DNA from: Eucalyptus grandis
Lineage: Eukaryota > Streptophyta > Magnoliopsida > Myrtales > Myrtaceae
Assembly (NCBI RefSeq): GCF_016545825.1
Contig: NC_052621.1
Location: 21,540,940 to 21,604,939, forward strand
Direction: 5' to 3'
Length of the DNA: 64,000 nt
Part shown: positions 56,251 through 64,000 of the stretch, in pieces
How positions within the stretch are numbered: the stretch's first letter is position 1
Layout of the letters: each line of letters starts with the position of its first letter
Translations under genes and position numbers: made by a program
The notes under the pieces: generated by a model
Databases searched by the model: none
Told to the model about the DNA's origin: nothing
The model's input: only the letters and a program-made list of their open reading frames with translations

Positions 56251-57007
56251 CCACATACACAAGCAGACTGAAGGCAAATTCTGCGCGTCACTCAACGTAT
56301 GGCTAGGCCTTTCACTTCTTGGTTTCCTGCATTATTTGTTTCAATTCCACTGCAAAAGAGGCCACGGAGAATTGTGAGATATTTGGGGAATCTCTGTTTC
56401 TCAACAATAACGGGTATTTCCGCACAAATTAAGACATCAAAGATGTTGCTTGGATTTCAATGGACAGCAACTACCAGAAGAATTCTCTGTGGCAGTCTTG
56501 CGTCCTCATCTAATATGGAGCAGACCTGAAGAGAAACTTCACAATTCTATCTTCCAAATCTAAGGCACACATGCATCTAGGACACACCGTCTACTACTTC
56601 ATGTCTGTTAATTTCGTACTATTGTCAATGGAAATTTGCATCAAGTTATCCTAGAATTCTTAGCACTTACAAGGAAAATAAGTTCAGAATCTAGAATTGT
56701 AAAATGAACGTTTGGATACTTCTCATATTAAAGTCCCCACAAGATCTATGATGTACACGTACATAAATTTACGTCTCGAGTTGCATTAGAAGAAAGCTTT
56801 CTCAAGCATGTGAAGACGGTGCTTTACCTATAAATCATGCGCGCTGCATCCCACGACTCTTAACACATAAGATAATACTCTAAGGAAAATGTACTTTTCA
56901 GGGAATCATATGAGGACAAGTACTTTCCGCCCTATTCATGCTATCATCGTCACTAAAGAATAGGAAAGAGCAGGACCTCACTATACAACATTCAAAACAA
57001 ATGCTAT
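56251..57007. other. No confident gene
   Basis: A plus-strand frame at 56340-56515 reads SLFLNNNGYFRT and SLWQSC with two stops, faintly like a lectin-type receptor kinase ectodomain; this is too weak to name. No other feature was identified. Confidence 0.35.
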
Positions 57008-58040
57008 TACATACTCCCACTAGCTTTCTTACAGCACGTCACAAACATACTACATGATTCCAAGAACCCTCGCATCAAACCAAAGTGACGACTCCATGAT
57101 ATGCACAAGTTCCTGTCTTTCGAACCACGTTTTTAGTTGAACACGAATAACTCGTAAAACATCCAAAAGGGGGTCGTATTAGCAACAGATATATCTAGAC
57201 TAGCCGAGCATGCCACACTAGCAAATTGTAAGTGGCCAGATTTATTATCATTTCCTGATATACAAAACCGCCATCATCAATTCAAATACCTCGCTGAACG
57301 ATCGCCAAAAAATTATGGGAACCAGATTAAGTACAAAGTCTCATGACGAAACAGAAAGAGCTTGCTCAAGAAGGCTTAGAATTGACGAAGGCAATCTTCC
57401 ATATCTTTTTATTTTGGAGCACTTCCACTTCGTGAGAAAGGTTCTCCCCTCGATGCATTCGTTATACCTTCAAACATAAGACCCGGATTCTTTCCGAGCA
57501 TACTGCATCATCGTGCTGCGTGGAGCTGGAAACAAAGAGGAACCATACGACGCCTTTACCCAACCGAAAAATTCGAAAGGAAAATGCCCAAAAAAAAAAA
57601 AAACACTTAGCACACGAGGAAAAAAAAAAAAAAACACTCAGCATCTCGTCTTATCCCTATTGATCGACTAGGGGGAAAAGGACATAGCAGACTAACTTAC
57701 AGCTAAAGCGCTCAAAAGAAACAACAAAACTGCCTGTGGATTTCCTGAAACTATGCTTTGGTCTAGCTATGATCAAATAATTGGCACAGAAAAAATGGAA
57801 AATTGAACGCAGCGCATCAGAAGCGAGTAGCGGTCGCTCAATTGAGTTGAATCATCGCCATTAACATCACCTCTACCACAAGTAAAATAACAAATAAGAA
57901 AGTGAAGTGGAACTAAAGAAGAACCTTTACCGTGGACTAAGGGTACAAAATCGAAGGAGGAGCAAGCTCTCCTGCTTTATAGAAATTGGCCATGGGACTA
58001 GACAAATACAAGAAGCTAACTGCGAGTTAATGACAAATGG
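57008..58040. repeat. Duplicated segment, copy 2 (paralogue of 33655-36824)
   Basis: It is collinear with copy 1 but compact, and lacks the GC-rich element, the second element and the SINEs. A short A-rich interruption lies at 57588-57635. Confidence 0.8.
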
Positions 58041-58440
58041 CGCGCTTGATAATACTTTGTTCAGGAGAACAATTTTTTATCATAAATGATTTTTTTCTAA
58101 TTATGTTTTCAGGAACAATTTCTGAACAAAAGAACGCACTTGCTAACTCCATAAAATTATTATTCCGGGATAAAAAATGTGTTTGGTAGGATTCTTAAAT
58201 ATTTTAATTTCTTTTAATTTTTTAATAATTTTCTTATATTTTCTTATTTTTCTCTTTTCTCTTTTTTCTTTTTCCTTTTCTCTTTGGCCAGTCGCCGACC
58301 ACGGGGTGAGGTCCAATGAGCTCGCCGAAGGCTATCCCGGCCACAGCGAGGCTCGGCCTCACCGAGATCAAGGCGAGGCTGAACCTTGCCTGTGGCTAGG
58401 TGAGCCTCTGCTTCTCCGTTGGCCAAGCGAGCTCAGCCTC
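58041..58440. mobile_element. Truncated GC-rich element (related to 34279-35453)
   Basis: AT-rich arm words (GAACAATTTCTGAACAAAAG, TTTGGTAGG) are followed by TTTGGCCAGTCGCCGACC and GCGAGGCTCGGCCTC, as in the element at 34279. It is cut at 58441 by an LTR. Confidence 0.6.
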
Positions 58441-58619
58441 TGTCACGCCCCGAACCCCGAGATACGTGAACAAACCCGCCATGGTCATGTAAATGTGACA
58501 TTACTAGGTAGTGTCACCGACCCCATTGAATTATTATGCGCATGCGGAACGTGCTAAGAAACCCATGACAAAACATACGGGATAGGACAACAGGAAAATT
58601 AATTCAAAAATCAAACTAA
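58441..58619 (-). mobile_element. Gypsy LTR end (minus), running into the gap
   Basis: It starts TGTCACGCCCCGAACCCC, the exact complement of the end of the solo LTR at 32588, and contains GCGCATGCGGAA, matching the same family. The rest lies in the assembly gap. Confidence 0.75.
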
Positions 58620-58719
58620 NNNNNNNNNNNNNNNNNNNNNNNNNNNNNNNNNNNNNNNNNNNNNNNNNNNNNNNNNNNNNNNNNNNNNNNNNNNNNNNNN
58701 NNNNNNNNNNNNNNNNNNN
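58620..58719. other. Assembly gap (100 N)
   Basis: Exactly 100 N, the usual placeholder for a gap of unknown size. An LTR element enters from the left and unit D from the right. Confidence 1.
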
Positions 58720-60003
58720 TAATGTCTTAAAAAAATATATATGAGAATTGAATTACATGCACACCATCTGGCTAATCTTATAACTGTGTATGTGCCTTGG
58801 GATATAACGAATCATCTCCCAAACGCTCGTATTGAATTCAGTGCATGTGATGTGATTTGGGTGATGACTTAACATGTTTGGCGTCACATTAGATTTATAA
58901 TTTGTACCTTTGGGGTGATCTAAATTTCTTACTTGGGATCCCCATTTTACTACTCAATGCCCGATCCCTTGTATTAGTCTCATGCAGCATAAAATAGAAC
59001 AATAATTCGCAAAGAAATTTTCCGTTATATATGGCCAATTAGTTCATAGCAATAATAAATTATCATAAATCAATTCCGGGTGGTGAACAAGACAAGTTAT
59101 AATCATCTTGTATCAAGTTCAAAACTTTTACTCCTTCATATGGAGAAAAATAATTCTAGCCAAAAGATAAATTAAATATCAAATCAAAGTCAAACTAGTA
59201 TTGCAAAGTCAATTTTATAATTTAAACTAAATTTTTGTACTACTGGAAGAGGAATTGCCATCCGATGAAGAAATCAAAATTCACATCAAAGCCTTCCTTT
59301 TTAATTCCACAACCATCTAAAATGCCCAAGAAAAGTCAGCTTTTTCACCAATTCAAAACCATAACAAGCAAAACTCCAATCGGAAGAAACTCAAGATGAC
59401 CCCTCCCATAACGCCACAAATGAAAAGAGAAAACAAATCCAATTCACAATCAGGCAAGGCCAACATGAGGTTGCGCTGGTTGGTGGTGGGGGCGCTATGG
59501 GTCTGGCAATTGATAGTAGCAATGGCTGAAAGGAAGAAAGGAGGAAGAAGAAGATAAGAAATGCAAGGCGCAGAAGAGTGAGACGAGATGGAAAGTGGGT
59601 CACCATCTAAGCATGTGATGATCAATGAATGGAGGACATCAAGACTGATGTGAAGATTCAACACCATCTAATTTTCTCTAGTACTAGATTAAAAATTCAT
59701 GTCATATTGAAAGAACTCCACTGACCTATTTAAATATGCTCTTAATTACCTCAACCACCCTAACTAGATTTTATTAAATTTCGAATTGGGTTGAGTCACT
59801 TTTTGCTTCATTGCCGGATTTTTGTCTTTGACATGTTGTCTAAATTTCGAAATAAATACATAATAGAAGAAAACGAAGTACGACAACTTTTAAATTCTTC
59901 TCAAGCAACTTTTCCTCTATAATATTTTCTTCTTTTCATTTTTCCTTTTTTTCTTTTCTTATTTTAATTTTTCCTTTTCTTTCAACATCTCTCTCTCTCT
60001 CTG

Positions 60004-60046
<43 letters not shown>

Positions 60047-60075
60047 GTATGGGTTGGTACTTCTTTATGTTCTTT
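58720..60075. repeat. Unit D: fourth copy of the far flank
   Basis: It is homologous to 5150-6490 of unit A. It ends at TTTATGTTCT, where unit A continues TTCCCC, because the gypsy LTR starts here. A TC microsatellite lies at 59989-60043. Confidence 0.7.
59353..59667 (-). CDS. Small hydrophobic ORF, copy D (104 aa)
   Basis: This is the longest of the four copies. After CLDGDPLSISSHSSAPCISY comes a hydrophobic stretch, then THSAPTT, NLMLALPDCELDLFSLF and the tail SFFRLEFCLLWF. The DGDPL segment is also seen in copy A. Unknown function; conserved mainly because of duplication. Confidence 0.3.
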   Translation of the reverse strand: MVLNLHISLDVLHSLIITCLDGDPLSISSHSSAPCISYLLLPPFFLSAIATINCQTHSAPTTNQRNLMLALPDCELDLFSLFICGVMGGVILSFFRLEFCLLWF

Positions 60076-63000
60076 TGTGATATCCTAGATTTCCGACTTT
60101 GCTTTCAATTTAATAAATCGAGCATCTCATTGATGCGCCTATAGGGCTGTTCTTAGAGCTGATTACTATTAAGATAACTAGACTATCCTGGGAAGCCATT
60201 AAGGATTTTAAAGTAAATCGACTTGAGGATCCGACCAGGAATCGGTTACTCGACCATGTTCATCTGTTGAAATCATTACAGCACAGACGTAAATTGATTA
60301 GAGATTAGAGATAAGTCAGTTCAACTGACATGTGTGGTTGATCGTGGGTGACTCTACTAAATTGGAAAATTCTCGTCGATCGGCACTAGTTTGATTTTCC
60401 TATCGTTTTGGTACCCTGTGTCCGTATTTGAATTCTCGAGATTTTCATGACAACCGAGAGTCACCAATGTGTCGAGTGAGTTCATTGAGGCTCGAAAAAT
60501 CGACCACGGGTTATTTGCCCTAAAAAGTTCTGAAAACTACCTAGTAGCCAAGGTCACGCTAAAACACACCGAAGGGAAATTAACCGCAAATTTGGGTCCA
60601 ATTTCAGAAATTAAAGATTATGTCATGTCACAATAAATTATAGGAGTATCGACTCAATCTCGTAAGATTTCTCTGATGACCGAGACTTTTTGGGAAAAAG
60701 TCGACTTTTGACCGTTTTTGTGTATAAAAGGCCAGGGATTAATTTTGATTACAAAATTGAGATGCAAGACGGCTTATTGGGTGAGGAAAATTATCAATTT
60801 GATAATTGAGGTATCGATTGTAATTATGAGGACCAATTGAGAGTGGATCAAGAGAGAATTATTGTCCAATTGAAGCCAAATGTTGGAAATTTGAAGCCCC
60901 CCTTTCTCCTAGCATTTTGGAACATCTCGTGAGTTGTCGGGCATGTATGTATGGCTCATTTGTAGCCATGGGTTGTTGGCTTCATGGACAAGCAAAGAGG
61001 GGGGAACAACTTCGTGAAAAAATTGGCCCAAGGACCCCACCAAGGCCAACCTTGCTCCACACACCTCTCTCTCCCTCATCCTCTCCCTTGGCCAGCCAAA
61101 GCATTTCATTTCCCTCCCTCCTTATTGTGCTCAACGCCTCCATCAGCAGGGAAGAAGAAGCTGCAACTGCCACCACCTAAACGCCGCCGTCGCCTCACAC
61201 TACCTCGCCGTCTGCGGCCCACCCGTGCACGCCATCCGCAACGACCCTGCCTTCCTCACACCCAATCCAGCTACCGTCCAGCTGCCGTGAAGCCTAGCCG
61301 GGGCTGTCCTTAGCCGTGTCTTTGCCAGTAAACCTCCATCTAGGCCCGGTTTGGCCTATTCCTTCCTTCCCGACCACCCGACCAAGATCAACAAGTAATT
61401 TTATGGGTTTCTAGCCACCTTTTTGGCCGCTTTTGAGGTTTTTCGAGCCCCGGAACTTAGGCCCACTTTGGAGAAAAGCGTCCCCCACACCGTTCCTATC
61501 GGTTTGATCCGACCTGCACGTTAATTAAATGAGTTTTGCTCTCTAATCCCTTATTGGTCCGGTAATTATGCTTAAGGGTTGTTTAGATTAGCTTAAGTAT
61601 TGATTAGTGATAAGTTAGAATGGATTAGTGTAACTTAATTAGTGATATTTGTCCAATAGATAATGGATTAGTCGAATCCAGTGAAATCCCTACAGTTATG
61701 GTTTCTGGACCCTCGCCATTTGAAATTTTTGTAGATCGAAATGGGTTACGAATTTGAGGTTAATGTTAGCTTGCGAATTTTTTTAAACATCCTCAGCTAC
61801 AACATATATTTTACTCATGATTTTTAGAGATGTACAAGATAGGAATATCGGCTCCGTCATTTACAAACAGAATCTCTGATTGTGCTGTAACCATTGACCT
61901 TTGAGGATTCTAGGGGTTTTTATCAACTCTTAGGGTTCGAATTTCAAAATTATTTCTTTACAAAATTTGTTTTTCATATCTTCTAGTTTAACATACTCAA
62001 ATTTCATATCAAATGGACATGGTTTAGACCTTGAACCAAATTAATTTTGGAAAACAGACTTTCTGGAAAACAGACACAGTTTTGTACTAGACTGAGCGAT
62101 TTACTCGACCGAATCTAGAAGGATCTGGGTTTAGATATCATCATGAAAAATGTTCTTTTATGTGTCTTTTACAATATATTCAAATTTGGGAATTTTCTGA
62201 ACTCGTTTTATTTGGTTTCTGGATTTAAACTTGGAAACGTGCGAGTGGACCTATTCTACCGGTTAGAGCCGATTCTGAGTTATAATGGTTCTTGATACTT
62301 TACTTGCTGGAAATGGTACATTTGGTGATGTGGTTACTCTGTGTTATGCCTTGAGGACTATGTGTGTTGAGGCGTGAATGGTTATGTCATGGTTGTGGTG
62401 TTGTTGGTGTAATGCTTGCTGATTTGTGCAAAATTGATGACGTAAGGTTGGTTTGTGACATGCCTAGAACTTATGCTCGATAATCGTGTGGGTGATGCTC
62501 CTAAGTGGAAAGCCCATGCCTGTGTGGCAATAATTAATCGTGCCTGTGTGGCGTAATATTATGCCTGTGTGACGAAAATTGATCGTGCCTGTGTGGTGTA
62601 GAACGTGCTTGTGTGGCGTATTACTGAGCCTGTTTGGCTGTATTTCTGTGTGTCGGGTATCGTGACTATGTGGCCGAAATTAATTGAAAGGCATGAGTTA
62701 AGCACATCGTTTATGGCACGCGCGCATGAATCGATGACGTGTAGGGTGTGGCAATGACCAGGTAAGATCGCTTGTGACCCAACTCATGTGTGATTGATGA
62801 AATGTATCATCTAATGGCCATGTGCATCACATATGTCATGCTGAATTATAACGTGTAGGATATGTCATACCAGGTAAGGATGTATGCGAATCGACAGTTG
62901 CCTATTCAAATTGTGTGGTTGTGCTTAGGCAGCCCCTAAAGCATATTTTCTTCCTAATCGGGTCTTAGGAAGTAGAACTCCATGAGACATTGTCTCACTG

Positions 63001-63362
63001 GTTATTGAATAACCATTTTCAGGTCCATAGATGGTGTTGGTAAAGGACCAGGAGCCCAAAGTTCGTGAGGTGAAGTCCGAAGAATCGATGACCATGTCCG
63101 ACTAGCTAATTGTAGACAATTCTCTTTTGTAGGGAGCCGATTCCTTTCGGTAAACCTTTGTGTATAGACCGAGGTGTTTATAAAAAGGTATATTTTGTAA
63201 AAGTTGGCCCTACTTTTCTATTGTATTGTATTGTTGTCTGGGGATTTTATATATGCTTCCGCATGCGCATTTAAATGAATGGGTCAGCAATGCGTCTTGA
63301 GACATCGCTATTTAATCGACTAAGAAGGGATGGGCACGTGCTCGGAGGATCGGAGCGTGACA
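60076..63362 (+). mobile_element. 5' LTR of a Ty3/gypsy element (3,287 bp)
   Basis: It starts TGTGATATCC and ends CGGAGCGTGACA. It is followed at 63374 by a primer binding site. TATAAAAGG at 60723-60731 is a credible LTR promoter box. It is related to the solo LTR (29195-32588) and the piece at 1-151. Its insertion interrupts unit D. Confidence 0.88.
62516..62640. repeat. Short tandem repeat CCTGTGTGGCG in the LTR
   Basis: About six diverged units of ~20-25 bp contain GCCTGTGTGGCG and a T/A-rich spacer. Confidence 0.7.
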
Positions 63363-63373
63363 TTCCCTTTTTG

Positions 63374-63391
63374 TGGTATCAGAGCATGGTT
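63374..63391 (+). other. Primer binding site (initiator tRNA-Met)
   Basis: TGGTATCAGAGCATGGTT lies 11 bp after the LTR end. TGGTATCAGAGC is the standard complement to the 3' end of tRNA-iMet used by plant retrotransposons. Confidence 0.85.
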
Positions 63392-63569
63392 GTTAGAAAT
63401 TGGAGTGATAAGGTGCGATGGATATGGGATAGTAAGTAGGACGGCCTTTAAATACATGACTGGTGCATGTCAATGGTAGTTGACTGGTAAAATTGTTTGT
63501 CATGTGTGGATCGCTCATCTTCTAATCTAGTGTAGATTTGGAAGACAGGTTCTAGTATAAGACTGAACC

Positions 63570-64000
63570 ATGAGTGAGCTGGAGCAGAGAACTCCAAATA
63601 AGAGAACCGTTAAGCCTACGGCTCGGGTTAGGTCACTGACTAGGATTGGTACCCGAGGAGGCCAAGGTAAAGCACCAGCATAGGCTAGCACTAGTGGCAA
63701 AGAACCATCTCCCCGTTTGTGCCGGGTAGCAACCCCTGGTGATCCCAGGATCGAAGGGATCATGCGGGTACTAGAAGTTATGGGTAACAGAATGGATTAG
63801 CAGGCACTGAACCAAGACGCCGCTGTTGAAGCCGCCGCTCAAGTCGCTGCTACTACTGTTGTCTCCGCCGCTACTAAGGCTGCACTCGCTACAGCACTGG
63901 CCGCCGCACTCGCCACTGCACCCGTCGAAGGTCCGCCAGGAATTGTGGTCGCTGAAAGACCGATTCATAAGCTGGTGGAGCAATTTTTGAAATTGAATCC
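63570..64000 (+). pseudogene. Ty3/gypsy gag N-terminus, with stops, cut by window end
   Basis: Beginning at ATG 63570, the frame reads MSELEQRTPNKRTVKPTARV and runs through an alanine-rich stretch to KLVEQFLKLNP, the entry of a gypsy gag domain. In-frame TAG stops lie at 63681-63683 and 63798-63800; both could arise from CAG by C-to-T change. The rest is outside the window. Confidence 0.75.

Noticed and set aside
56299..56529. ORF of 76 codons and a neighbouring frame resembling a lectin receptor kinase
   Set aside because: Similarity is limited to two short words with stops between them; not enough to name a gene.

Overview
The window is nuclear DNA of a flowering plant. The evidence is GT-AG introns, DUF247 genes, Ty3/gypsy and Ty1/copia retrotransposons, tRNA-derived SINEs, gene-fragment pseudogenes and one 100-N scaffold gap. 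Base composition, gene families and repeats suggest a woody eudicot. Myrtales is a guess that the sequence alone cannot prove. Gene density is very low. The only host genes that look potentially functional are two members of the DUF247 (UPF0481) family, and most of the rest is transposon or decayed duplication.

Layout. 1-151 is the end of a long gypsy LTR. 152-7,200 is duplicated unit A, with an apparently intact two-exon DUF247 gene (2738-1155, minus), a private 452-bp insertion (561-1012) and a SINE (6811-7021). 7,800-9,800 holds a partial repeat of the same flank and a second SINE. 9,806-15,178 is a putative LTR element without recognisable coding capacity, carrying an 11-copy tandem repeat (13007-13500). 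It runs directly into a 5'-truncated, multiply broken Tekay-like chromovirus (15179-19259) with its 3.4-kb 3' LTR (19294-22723). 24,278-27,208 is a same-strand series of broken host-gene exons: a DUF1475-like membrane protein, proteasome subunit RPN5 and MOB1. 28,458-32,715 (minus) holds an unidentified gene fragment and a dUTPase pseudogene, which is split by a 3.39-kb solo LTR with a perfect 5-bp target duplication.

33,655-36,820 is a segment whose paralogue at 57,008-58,040 lacks most of its insertions, so the two together outline a GC-rich palindromic element, a second AT/GC-structured element and two SINEs. 39,660-41,430 holds copia remnants. 41,810-48,900 (unit B) and 49,738-56,250 (unit C) are roughly 8-kb direct duplicates, each with a copia gag remnant, a copia-type LTR remnant, a DUF247 gene and a long flank. 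B keeps an open two-exon model but has a duplicated splice-acceptor region; C is frameshifted in exon 1. 58,720-60,075 (unit D) is the far flank of the same unit without DUF247. 60,076 to the end is the 5' LTR, primer binding site and start of a broken gag of a gypsy element related to the solo LTR.

How it fits together: the region is a locus where a DUF247-containing unit was duplicated several times and then hit by successive insertions. Comparing units A, B, C and D gives empty-site evidence for the insertions. No operon-like or pathway-level cooperation is visible. The points most worth following up are the DUF247 array with its co-duplicated small hydrophobic ORF, the unexplained insertion with a split ORF in unit A, and the three-gene exon mosaic at 24-27 kb.
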